A stretch of DNA of 64,000 nucleotides from CADCWN01 sp046328475 (GTDB lineage Bacteria > Chloroflexota > Chloroflexia > Thermomicrobiales > CADCWN01), in NCBI GenBank assembly GCA_046328475.1, contig JAXLWN010000012.1:65280-129279 (forward strand). The letters run 5' to 3'. The notes under the pieces were generated by a model. That model did not search any database. It was given only the letters and a program-made list of their open reading frames with translations, and had not been told where the DNA came from. Positions 23,008-30,749 of the stretch are shown here, piece by piece. Position 1 is the first letter of the stretch; each line of letters opens with the position of its first letter. A program made the translations under genes and the position numbers.

Positions 23008-24423
23008 ATGAGAAGAGCGATCTCGTCACACACACCTCTATCGCTGCCGCCTGCTGGTAGCCACATCCACATCATCGGGATTGGCGGGATCGGGACGAGC
23101 GGGCAGGCGCGGGTGCTGGCGCGCTGGGGCTATCGCGTCACCGGCAGCGACATGGCCGAATCGGACGTGACGCTTGCGCTGCGGGCCGAGGGACTCGACG
23201 TGCGGATCGGGCACCACCCGGCGCTGGTCGAGGGAGCGGCGCTGGTTGTCTACAGCGCGGCGGTGCGCGATGAGGACCCGGAGTTGTCGGCGGCGCGCGG
23301 CGCGGGGATCGCGACGGTGAAGCGCGCGGCGTTGCTGGGGCTGATCGCGAACGGGCGCGCGGGGCTGGCGGTTGCCGGGACGCACGGCAAGTCGAGCACG
23401 AGCGCGATGCTGGCGAAGATCTGCATCGATGCCGGGCGCGATCCGAGCTTCTTCGTCGGCGCGATCCTGCGCGATTTTGGCACGAACGCGCGGCCGGGCG
23501 GCGGCGAGTTGGTGGTGGTCGAGGCCGACGAGTACGACCGCTCCTTCCTGCAACTCGCGCCGCAGGTGGCGATTGTCACCACGGTGGAGGCGGACCACCC
23601 CGATACCTACCCGACCTATGCGGAGATGGAGCAGGCCTATCTCGATTTCCTCGGCCAGGTGCGGGCAGGGGGGACGATCCTGGTCTCGGCAGACGATCCG
23701 GGCGTGGCGGCGCTGCTGCCACGGCTGGTGCTGGCACCCGGCGTGACACTGCTGCGCTATGGGCGCGCGGCGGATGCCAACTGGCGGATCGTGCCGGATG
23801 GGGCTGGGGAGCGGGTGCTCCAGCGCGGCGAGTCGGTGGCGACGCTGACGATGCCGGTGCCGGGTGAGCACATGCGACGGAACGCGCTCGCCGCATTGGG
23901 CGCGGCGGCGGCGGTCGGGATCGCGCCGACGGCGGCGGCGGCATCGCTGGCTGGATTTGGGGGTACGGGGCGGCGCTTCGAGTTGAAGGGGGAGGCGCGC
24001 GGGATCACGGTCATCGATGACTATGCGCACCACCCGACCGAGGTGGCGGTGAATCTGCAGGCGGCACGCGACCGGTTCCCCGGTCGACCGCTCTGGGTGG
24101 TCTTCCAGCCGCACACCTATTCGCGGACGAAGCTGCTGCTGCGCGAGTTCGCCGAGGCGCTGGCGCTGGCCGACCGGCTGGTGCTGCTCGATATCTACGC
24201 CTCGCGCGAGCGCGATACGCTCGGCATGAGCTCAGACGATTTGCTGCCCCTGCTGCCCGCGCCGGAGACCGTGCTGCGCCCGGCGCGGCCGGACGACGCG
24301 GTGGCGGCGCTGCTTGACGAGCAGCGCGCCGGGCGACTGGCCACCGGGGCGGTGGTGCTAACGTTCGGGGCGGGGGATGTGACCGAGGTCGGGCCGCAGT
24401 TCCTGGCCGGGCTGGCGGAATAG
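23008..24423 (+). CDS. murC: UDP-MurNAc-L-alanine ligase MurC
   Basis: A 471-residue cytoplasmic ligase that adds L-Ala to UDP-MurNAc with ATP. The N-terminal domain has IIGIGGIGTSGQARVLARWG (uracil-binding loop) and VTGSDMAESD. The ATPase domain has P-loop VAGTHGKSSTSAML and the conserved VVVEADEYDRSFLQLAPQVA. The C-terminal domain has FGGTGRRFELKGEARGITVI and DDYAHHPTEV, FQPHTYSRTK. ATG 23008 is used; ATG 22999 just upstream in another position is not in frame. murB starts directly after the stop. In standard dcw order murG would precede it. Confidence 0.96.
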   Translation: MRRAISSHTPLSLPPAGSHIHIIGIGGIGTSGQARVLARWGYRVTGSDMAESDVTLALRAEGLDVRIGHHPALVEGAALVVYSAAVRDEDPELSAARGAGIATVKRAALLGLIANGRAGLAVAGTHGKSSTSAMLAKICIDAGRDPSFFVGAILRDFGTNARPGGGELVVVEADEYDRSFLQLAPQVAIVTTVEADHPDTYPTYAEMEQAYLDFLGQVRAGGTILVSADDPGVAALLPRLVLAPGVTLLRYGRAADANWRIVPDGAGERVLQRGESVATLTMPVPGEHMRRNALAALGAAAAVGIAPTAAAASLAGFGGTGRRFELKGEARGITVIDDYAHHPTEVAVNLQAARDRFPGRPLWVVFQPHTYSRTKLLLREFAEALALADRLVLLDIYASRERDTLGMSSDDLLPLLPAPETVLRPARPDDAVAALLDEQRAGRLATGAVVLTFGAGDVTEVGPQFLAGLAE

Positions 24424-25458
24424 ATGGTTGAACGCGTGACGATGCCGAACCTCCCAGCGGACGAACAGCCCGACGACTCGCTCGATGCGGCGTGGCGACC
24501 GCTGGCCGATGCCAACCCACCCGCTGAATTGCAGGTGCTGCGCGACGAACTGGTCGCGCGCTACACCAGCTTTCGCATCGGCGGTCCGGCCGATTACCTG
24601 GCCCGCCCGGCCGACGTGGCCTCGCTGCGCGCGGCGCTGATCTGGGCGCGGGACGCGCGGCTGCCGGTGACGATTATCGGCGGCGGCAGCAACCTGATTT
24701 GCGCCGATCGCGGCATCCGGGGGCTGGCGATCAGCTACCGGGCCGAGGGCGCGCCGCTGGAGGTGCTGGAGGAGGGGGAGACGATTCGCCTGCGCGTCCC
24801 GGCACAACGGATGCTCTCCAGCGTGGCGCGCTACTGCTGCGACCGGGGCTGGGCGGGCCTGGATTGGGCGGTCGGGCTGCCGGGGACGATCGGCGGCGCG
24901 GTGGCGAACAACGCCGGGGCGCACGGCACCGAGATGATCGACAACCTGGAGGCGCTGGCGGTGGTCGGTCCGGATGGCGTGGAGCGGGAGCACGATCGCT
25001 CCTGGCTGGGGGCGCGCTACCGGCACACGATCTTGCGTTCGGGCGATGCCGCCGAGCGGCCGGACGGGACGCTGGTCACGGCCGCGATCCTGCGGCTGCG
25101 CCGCGGGGACCGCGAGCAGTTGCTGGCGCTGGCCGACGAGCACGCCGCCTGGCGCAAGGAGCACCAGCCGCGCCGCCCGTGCGCGGGCTCGATCTTCAAG
25201 AATCCGCCCGGCACCTACGCCGGGTATCTGATCGAGCAGGCCGGGCTGAAGGGCTATCAGGTCGGCGGGGCGCAGATTTCGACGCTGCACGCCAACTTCA
25301 TCGTCAACGTCGGCGGCGCGACCGGGGCCGATGTGCTGGCGATCATCCGCCACGCGCAGTGCGTCGTGCGCGAGAAGTTCGGCGTGGAACTGGAGACCGA
25401 GGTGGAGTTCATTGGGGACTGGGAGAATGCGGAATTCGGAGTGCGGAGCGCGGAATGA
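24424..25458 (+). CDS. murB: UDP-N-acetylenolpyruvoylglucosamine reductase MurB
   Basis: A 344-residue FAD-dependent NADPH reductase that completes UDP-MurNAc. FAD-binding domain: TSFRIGGPADYLARP and GGGSNLICADRGIRGLAI, VGLPGTIGGAVANNAGAHG; catalytic region RRPCAGSIFKNPPGT with the Ser proton donor, then AGYLIEQAGLKGYQVGGAQI and STLHANFIVN. The N-terminal ~40 residues are an extension. The last residues (ENAEFGVRSAE) come from a repeat element that runs across the stop codon. ATG 24424 follows the murC TAG directly. Ddl lies 82 bases downstream. Confidence 0.95.
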   Translation: MVERVTMPNLPADEQPDDSLDAAWRPLADANPPAELQVLRDELVARYTSFRIGGPADYLARPADVASLRAALIWARDARLPVTIIGGGSNLICADRGIRGLAISYRAEGAPLEVLEEGETIRLRVPAQRMLSSVARYCCDRGWAGLDWAVGLPGTIGGAVANNAGAHGTEMIDNLEALAVVGPDGVEREHDRSWLGARYRHTILRSGDAAERPDGTLVTAAILRLRRGDREQLLALADEHAAWRKEHQPRRPCAGSIFKNPPGTYAGYLIEQAGLKGYQVGGAQISTLHANFIVNVGGATGADVLAIIRHAQCVVREKFGVELETEVEFIGDWENAEFGVRSAE

Positions 25459-25530
25459 CGAGGGTTCCGGGGATCGCCTCGGGTGCTCTTCGGACTAGAT
25501 TCCGCATTCCGCATTCGTCATTCCGCATTG
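25428..25530 (+). repeat. Inverted tandem-repeat element between murB and ddl
   Basis: The left array (GCGGAATTCGGAGTGCGGAG) overlaps the murB stop. The right array (ATTCCGCATTCCGCATTCG) abuts the ddl ribosome binding site GGAGG. GCGGAATGACGA (25450-25461) pairs perfectly with 25515-25526. It fills almost the whole intergenic gap. Confidence 0.85.
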
Positions 25531-25540
25531 GAGGTGGTAG

Positions 25541-26668
25541 ATGGGGCAGCGGAAGATTCGGGTTGGGGTGGTTTTTGGGGGGAAGTCGGGCGAGCACGAT
25601 GTGTCGCTGCGCTCGGCGCGGGCGGTGATGGAGTCGCTCGATCCTGAGGCGTTCGAGGTGGTGCCGATCGGGATCACGCGCGAAGGGCAGTGGCTGGCGG
25701 GGGGGGACCCGCTGATGCGGCTGGAGTCGGGGTCGGAACTGGCGCGGCTGGAAGGGCGCGCGGGAGCGGCGGATGATGCAACGGCTACCGGCAATGAGCT
25801 GGCGGTGACCGAGACGCCACCCTCGTCGATTTTCGCCACCGGGCAGGGGACGAGCGGCGCGCCGATCGATGTGATCTTCCCGGTGTTGCACGGGCCGCGC
25901 GGCGAGGATGGCACGGTGCAGGGGATGTTCGAGTTGGCGGGCGTGCCCTATGTCGGCGCGGGGGTGCTGGCGTCGGCGGTGGCGATGGATAAGGCGCTGG
26001 CCAAGACGGTCTTCGACCAGCAAGGTATCCCGCAAGCGCCCTGGATGCTCGTCTCCAAGCGTGAGTGGCAGCGCGACGCGGCGGCGGTCGAGGCGCGGAT
26101 CGAGCGCGAGCTTGGGTTTCCGTGCTTCGTCAAGCCGGCGAACCTGGGGTCGAGTGTCGGCATCTCGAAGGTGCATCACGCGGGCGAACTAACCGCCGCG
26201 CTCGAACTGGCCGCCGCGCACGACCGCCGCCTGGTGATCGAGCAGGGGATCGACGCGCGCGAGCTGGAAGTGAGCGTGCTCGGCAATGACGACCCGATCG
26301 CCTCGGCGATCAGCGAGATCGAGCCGACGCACGAATTCTACGATTACGCCGCGAAGTACATCGACGAGGATGGCGCATCATTCACGCTGCCCGCGCAGAT
26401 CCCGCCCGAGACGGCGGATGAGTTGCGGGAGATCGCGATTCGCGCCTACAAGGCGATCGATTGTGCGGGGATGGCGCGCGTGGACTTCTTCCTCGAACGG
26501 GGCACGGGGCGGTTGCTGCTGAATGAGATCAATACCATCCCCGGCTTCACCGCGATCAGCCAGTATCCCAAGATGTGGGAGGCGAGCGGTCTCCCCTTCG
26601 ATCAGCTGGTGACGCGCCTGATCGAGCTGGCGATCGAACGCCACGCCGACAAGCGCAACCTGCTCTAG
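25541..26668 (+). CDS. ddl: D-alanine-D-alanine ligase
   Basis: A 375-residue ATP-grasp ligase. N-terminal VGVVFGGKSGEHDVSLRSA, DVIFPVLHGPRGEDGTVQGM, then MDKALAKTVFDQQGIPQAPW; ATP-grasp FPCFVKPANLGSSVGISKV; and C-terminal metal-binding VDFFLERG, LLLNEINTIPGF. The omega-loop contains EFYDYAAKYID; the Tyr-Lys-Tyr type loop indicates D-Ala-D-Ala rather than D-Ala-D-Lac product. A Ser/Thr-rich insertion of about 30 residues near residues 70-105 follows the first domain. ATG 25541 has GGAGGTGG from the preceding repeat element. The dipeptide is the substrate of MurF, encoded upstream. Confidence 0.95.
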   Translation: MGQRKIRVGVVFGGKSGEHDVSLRSARAVMESLDPEAFEVVPIGITREGQWLAGGDPLMRLESGSELARLEGRAGAADDATATGNELAVTETPPSSIFATGQGTSGAPIDVIFPVLHGPRGEDGTVQGMFELAGVPYVGAGVLASAVAMDKALAKTVFDQQGIPQAPWMLVSKREWQRDAAAVEARIERELGFPCFVKPANLGSSVGISKVHHAGELTAALELAAAHDRRLVIEQGIDARELEVSVLGNDDPIASAISEIEPTHEFYDYAAKYIDEDGASFTLPAQIPPETADELREIAIRAYKAIDCAGMARVDFFLERGTGRLLLNEINTIPGFTAISQYPKMWEASGLPFDQLVTRLIELAIERHADKRNLL

Positions 26669-26686
26669 CCCCGGCGCGGAGCGTAG

Positions 26687-27568
26687 ATGCCACCCCGCGA
26701 TGTCGAGCGTCGGCCGCGACCAGCCACCGCCACGTCGGTCGGGCGACCGCGCGGGCGAGTTGCGGCTGCGCCACCAGCACGCCCCGAGAAGTCCGGCGCG
26801 GTGGCGGCACCGGTCGGGCGTGCGCCCCGCCGCGAGGAAAGCCGACCGAACCGACCGAGTCGCCTGGGGGCGATCTGGGGGACGGGGCGGCTGGCGGCGT
26901 TGGTGCTGGCGATCGTCGGCACGGGGCTGCTGATCTATCTGCTGACGGCCAACGCACTGACGGTGCAGCAACTCGCCATTCGGGGGCAGTCGCTGACCAG
27001 CGAGCAGGAGATCGCCGCGAGCAGCGGGGTGATGGGGCACAACATCTTCACGGTCGATGCCCAGGTTGTCGCCAATCGCCTGACGGCGCTGCCGACGGTG
27101 CGCGAGGCGAAAGTCTGGGGGGAACTCCCCGGCCGGTTGGTGATCCACATCGTGGAGCGGCAACCGGCGCTGGTCTGGCAACTCGGCAATGATCGCTTCT
27201 TGCTGGACGAGAATGGCGTGGTGATGGCGGTCAATCCGCCGGAGGAGCGGACACGGGATCTCCCTGCGGTCACCATGCGCGATGTCGAGGTGCCGCAGGT
27301 TGGCGGGCAGGTCGATGCGAAGTTGGTCACCACGCTGGCGCAGTTGCTGCGCCGCGCGCCGGAATACGGCTTGCCGGTCGCTGCGCTCGATTACTCGCCG
27401 AAGGATGGGATCGTGCTGCACTTCGACCAGAACCGGCAGATTCTCCTCGGGACGACCGATCGGTTGGAGGAGAAGCTGGCGGCGAGTGCGGCGGTGGCGG
27501 CTTCGGATGCGGGGTGGACCACGCTGAATGTGACCGACCCCGACCGGCCGTTCTTCCCGGCGCGATAG
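26687..27568 (+). CDS. ftsQ: Cell division protein FtsQ (POTRA domain)
   Basis: A 293-residue bitopic division protein. An Arg/Pro-rich cytoplasmic tail of ~65 residues, one membrane segment (LAALVLAIVGTGLLIYLLTA at about residues 66-85), then a POTRA domain (LTVQQLAIRGQSLTSEQEIA, GHNIFTVDAQVVANRLTALP) and the FtsQ beta domain (REAKVWGELPGRLVIHIVER, NDRFLLDENGVVM). FtsQ scaffolds FtsL/FtsB at the septum. GGAG precedes ATG 26687, 18 bases after ddl, so the two are co-transcribed. A 212-bp inverted-repeat element separates it from ftsA. Confidence 0.9.
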   Translation: MPPRDVERRPRPATATSVGRPRGRVAAAPPARPEKSGAVAAPVGRAPRREESRPNRPSRLGAIWGTGRLAALVLAIVGTGLLIYLLTANALTVQQLAIRGQSLTSEQEIAASSGVMGHNIFTVDAQVVANRLTALPTVREAKVWGELPGRLVIHIVERQPALVWQLGNDRFLLDENGVVMAVNPPEERTRDLPAVTMRDVEVPQVGGQVDAKLVTTLAQLLRRAPEYGLPVAALDYSPKDGIVLHFDQNRQILLGTTDRLEEKLAASAAVAASDAGWTTLNVTDPDRPFFPAR

Positions 27569-27577
27569 AGACGGTTG

Positions 27578-27789
27578 AACCGCCAAGACGCCAAGAGAAG
27601 AGCGTTTTGCCGCAAAGGGCGCAGAGGACGCGGATCCGATAAAGGGGAGGGGCGACGAGGGTTACGGATGCTTTGCTGCGCTCAAAATGATACATGCGGG
27701 GTTGTGGCCTTTGGGGGTGTTATTCTGAGCAGCGCGAAGAAGCCGTTCTTTTCTTCGTCCTTCTTGGCGTCCTTGGCGTCTTGGCGGTT
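27578..27789. repeat. 212-bp inverted-repeat element (MITE-like) between ftsQ and ftsA
   Basis: Ends are perfect 18-bp inverted repeats, AACCGCCAAGACGCCAAG (27578-27595) and its complement (27772-27789), with further GCCAAGAA-type copies inside the right end. The interior contains a GATGCTTTGCTGCGCTCA phrase near 27666 and a loosely inverted TTCTGAGCAGCGCGAAG near 27723. No ORF with a binding site. It begins nine bases after the ftsQ stop. Confidence 0.8.
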
Positions 27790-27807
27790 GATCGGCCCAC
27801 TTCCTAG

Positions 27808-27881
27808 TTGACCTCTCCCTCGATGATCTATACAATGTGTCCGTACACCAACAGTTGACCTGTTGCGGGGTGTGGTATACT
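27808..27881 (+). promoter_or_regulatory. Tandem promoters of ftsAZ
   Basis: P1: TTGACC (27808-27813), 17-bp spacer, TACAAT (27831-27836). P2: TTGACC (27855-27860), 15-bp spacer, TATACT (27876-27881) with an extended -10 TGG. Both precede ftsA, so ftsAZ can be transcribed separately from the upstream genes. Confidence 0.65.
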
Positions 27882-27939
27882 GGAAAAATAGGTGGTGCGC
27901 TGCGCCACCTGACCTGGAGGCGAAAGCGAGGGCGCCCGG

Positions 27940-29208
27940 ATGCCAGGCGGACACGCGGTCGTCGCCGTCGATCTCGGGACAAGCAAGGTCTGCACGATCG
28001 TCGCCGAGAATCTGGCAGACGGTCGGATGGCGATCCTGGGGGTCGGGCTCTGCCCGGCGCGAGGGATGGCGAAGGGTGTGATCACCGACCTGGAGGAAGC
28101 GGCGTCGGCGGTGGCGCGCTCGATGGAGCGCGCGGAGCGAAATTCGGGCTACCAGTTGCTTTCCGCCTATGTCAGCATCTCCGGGGCGCACCTCCATTCG
28201 ACCAATTCTCGCGGGATTGTGGGCTTGCCGCGCGAGCGTCCCGAGGTGACGGCAGCAGAAGTGGCGCGGGTGCTCGATGCCGCCAGCACGGCACCAGCCT
28301 TTGCACGCGATGATATTCTCCACGTCTTGCCGCGTACGTATACGTTGGACGGTCAACAGGGCGTGTCGGATCCGATCGGGATGATCGGGACGCGGCTGGA
28401 GGTCGAGGCGCACGTTGTCAGCGGCTCGACGACGGCAATTCATAACGTGCGGCGCGCGATGGAGCGCGCCGGGGTGACGATTGACGAATTGGTGCCGGAG
28501 CCGTTGGCCGCCGCCGAGGCGGTGCTGACGGCGGCGGAGCGCGAGATGGGTGTCGCGCTGGTGGATATCGGGGCCGGGACGACCGACCTCGCGGTCTACC
28601 TGGAGGACGCCATCTGGCACACGGCGGTGCTGCCGATCGGCGGCAACCACCTGACCAATGACCTCTCGATCGTCTTGCAGGTGCCGTTCGAATCGGCGGA
28701 GCAGTTGAAGATCGCCTGGGGGCGGGCGCTGCCCGATCCCGCGATCGATCCGACCGATGAGGGGGATGATCGGCTGCAAGTCGAGGGTTTTGAAGGAACC
28801 CCGCGCGCGGTTTCGCGTCGTACTGCCCAGGAGGTCATCGAGGCCCGCCTGGAGCAATTGCTGCAACTGGTCCAGAAGGAGCTGCGCGCCAGCGGTTACG
28901 ACGGCGCGCTGCCGGGCGGGCTGGTCCTCACCGGCGGGGGGGCGCTGCTGCCCGATCTCGCCGACTTGGCCCGCCAGGTGACGGGATTGCGCGCCCGGAT
29001 CGGGTCGCCCCGCCGCCTGGCGGGGTTGGGCGACTCGCTCAACGGTCCGGGGTTCGCCACCGGCGTCGGTCTGGCGCGGTGGGCGTTGCGTCAGCAGGCT
29101 TCGGCGGGGATGCCCCGGCGCGGCGAGCGGACCAATGGTCGCGGCCGACGCAGGCGCGACGGTGCGGGCGGCGGTTTCACGCGCTGGCTGCGTGAATTGC
29201 TCCCATGA
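27940..29208 (+). CDS. ftsA: Cell division protein FtsA
   Basis: A 422-residue actin-like ATPase that anchors FtsZ to the membrane. Phosphate-1 loop VVAVDLGTSKVCTIVAE, SHS2/1C region LGVGLCPARGMAKGVITDLE, phosphate-2 VALVDIGAGTTDLAVYLED, adenosine motif GGLVLTGGGALLPDLADLA. The C-terminus ends in a basic linker followed by FTRWLRELLP, the amphipathic membrane-targeting helix. ATG 27940 follows a purine-rich CTGGAGGCG site some distance upstream. It is transcribed from tandem promoters; ftsZ lies 132 bases downstream. Confidence 0.95.
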   Translation: MPGGHAVVAVDLGTSKVCTIVAENLADGRMAILGVGLCPARGMAKGVITDLEEAASAVARSMERAERNSGYQLLSAYVSISGAHLHSTNSRGIVGLPRERPEVTAAEVARVLDAASTAPAFARDDILHVLPRTYTLDGQQGVSDPIGMIGTRLEVEAHVVSGSTTAIHNVRRAMERAGVTIDELVPEPLAAAEAVLTAAEREMGVALVDIGAGTTDLAVYLEDAIWHTAVLPIGGNHLTNDLSIVLQVPFESAEQLKIAWGRALPDPAIDPTDEGDDRLQVEGFEGTPRAVSRRTAQEVIEARLEQLLQLVQKELRASGYDGALPGGLVLTGGGALLPDLADLARQVTGLRARIGSPRRLAGLGDSLNGPGFATGVGLARWALRQQASAGMPRRGERTNGRGRRRRDGAGGGFTRWLRELLP

Positions 29209-29223
29209 CGGACTATTGGACCT

Positions 29224-29243
29224 GCCACCCGACAACGGGTGGC
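29224..29243 (+). other. Hairpin between ftsA and ftsZ
   Basis: GCCACCCG-ACAA-CGGGTGGC, a perfect 8-bp stem without a T-run, 16 bases after the ftsA stop. It may stabilise or partly terminate the ftsA message ahead of ftsZ. Confidence 0.5.
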
Positions 29244-29340
29244 ATCATGGTACACGCGACAGGTACGCGACCAGGACCCTGGAACCTGCCAACCGGCGGA
29301 GACGGTGGTGGGATGACGTTGGAACCGATCGCGACGGTAG

Positions 29341-30624
29341 ATGAGCAAGAGATCGGGGGGTAGGACCGTGTCAGGAAACCCGCGCAGCATGTACGGCTCG
29401 TCGTTTTCGTTCGGCGATATCGAGAATTTCGCCCACATCAAGGTGATCGGCGTCGGTGGCGGCGGGAGCAACGCGGTCAACCGGATGATCGAGGCCGGGG
29501 TGCAGGGGGTCGAGTTCATCACGGTGAACACCGATGCCCAGGCGCTGGTCCACTCCCGCTCGCCAGTCACGTTGCGGATCGGCGACAAGCTGACGAAGGG
29601 GCTGGGCGCGGGTGGCAACCCGCAGGTCGGCTCGAAGGCGGCCGAGGAGAGCAGCGAGTCGCTCTTCGACGTGCTGCGCGGCGCGGACATGATCTTTGTC
29701 ACCGCCGGGATGGGGGGCGGCACCGGCACCGGGGCCTCGCCGATCATCGCGCAGATCGCCAAGGAGGTCGGCGCGCTGACCGTCGGCGTGGTGACCAAGC
29801 CGTTCGACTTCGAGGGGGCGCGGCGCAAGGCGGTGGCCGAGCAGGGGATGGCGATGCTCAAGGAGCATGTCGATACCCTGATCACGATCCCGAATCAGCG
29901 GCTCTTGCAGCTGGTCGATAAGAACACCCCCTTCCTCGAAGCCTTCAAGAGTGCCGACGACGTGCTGCGGCAAGGTATTCAGGGCATCTCCGACCTGATC
30001 ACCAAGACCGGGATCATCAACCTCGACTTCGCCGACGTGAAGAGCATCATGCAGGACGCCGGCTCGGCCTTGATGGCGATCGGCCACGGGTCGGGCGATG
30101 GGCGCATGGTGAATGCGGCGCGGATGGCGATCGAGAGCCCGCTGCTGGAGATTTCCATCGACGGCGCGACCGGCGTGCTCTACAACGTCACCGGCGGCAT
30201 GGACCTGGGCATGGTCGAGTTGGACGAGGCCGCGCGCGTGATCGCCGAGTCGGCCGACCCCGACGCCAACATCATCTTCGGCGCGACGATCGACGAGGCG
30301 ATGGGCAACGAGGTCAAGATCACCCTGATCGCCACCGGGTTCGACGAGCGGAACAAGGTTCGCTCGATCGGCAGCGGCGGCGGGCGGGGCACCGGCGGCG
30401 GCTTCAATCAGCCGTTCAGCGGCTTCGGCAACAACTTCGGCAACCTGCCGCCCGCGCGCACGCCGCAGGCGCAGCCGGAGCGCGATCGGGAGCGCGAGCG
30501 CGAGCGCCAGATGCCGCCGCAGGAGCGCCAGGCCGAGCAGCAGCGCCCGGCTGGTCCTGGTCGCGGTGGCAACCTCGATGACTACGAGTTCCCGCCGTTC
30601 ATCCGGCGATTGAAGGACCGGTAA
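29341..30624 (+). CDS. ftsZ: Cell division GTPase FtsZ
   Basis: A 427-residue tubulin-like GTPase that forms the division ring. N-terminal IKVIGVGGGGSNAVNRMIEA, the tubulin signature GGGTGTG at residues 125-131, and T7 loop NLDFADVKSIM. After the globular core come a ~70-residue Gly/Pro/Arg/Glu linker (QPERDRERERERQMPPQER) and the conserved C-terminal peptide LDDYEFPPFIRRLKDR, which binds FtsA. The start is uncertain: ATG 29341 lacks a good site, while GTG 29368 (AGGA nearby) and ATG 29389 are in frame and all precede the conserved core. A heptamer array and a terminator follow. Confidence 0.97.
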   Translation: MSKRSGGRTVSGNPRSMYGSSFSFGDIENFAHIKVIGVGGGGSNAVNRMIEAGVQGVEFITVNTDAQALVHSRSPVTLRIGDKLTKGLGAGGNPQVGSKAAEESSESLFDVLRGADMIFVTAGMGGGTGTGASPIIAQIAKEVGALTVGVVTKPFDFEGARRKAVAEQGMAMLKEHVDTLITIPNQRLLQLVDKNTPFLEAFKSADDVLRQGIQGISDLITKTGIINLDFADVKSIMQDAGSALMAIGHGSGDGRMVNAARMAIESPLLEISIDGATGVLYNVTGGMDLGMVELDEAARVIAESADPDANIIFGATIDEAMGNEVKITLIATGFDERNKVRSIGSGGGRGTGGGFNQPFSGFGNNFGNLPPARTPQAQPERDRERERERQMPPQERQAEQQRPAGPGRGGNLDDYEFPPFIRRLKDR

Positions 30625-30634
30625 GGTCGAGAGC

Positions 30635-30660
30635 GTAAGTCGTAAGTCGTAAGTCGTAAG
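30635..30660 (+). repeat. GTAAGTC heptamer array after ftsZ
   Basis: Three and a half copies of GTAAGTC starting 11 bases after the ftsZ stop. A degenerate earlier copy (GTAAGGTC) includes the stop codon itself at 30622. It is followed by a terminator. No inverted partner. Confidence 0.75.
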
Positions 30661-30667
30661 AGAGATG

Positions 30668-30702
30668 GCGGGGGCGGCGATGTGCCGCCCCCGCTTGTTG
30701 TT
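30668..30702 (+). terminator. Terminator of the dcw operon
   Basis: An 11-bp stem GCGGGGGCGGC (30668-30678) with GCCGCCCCCGC (30684-30694), loop GATGT, then TTGTTGTTGT. It closes the ftsAZ transcript. Confidence 0.9.
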
Positions 30703-30749
30703 GTGGTATGGTCTGAGCAGGATGGTGGCGCGCGGCGGGAGGTGCGGCG

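Noticed and set aside
27662..27982. ORFs inside the ftsQ-ftsA gap
   Set aside because: They lie in the inverted-repeat element and promoter region, with no binding site or recognisable product.
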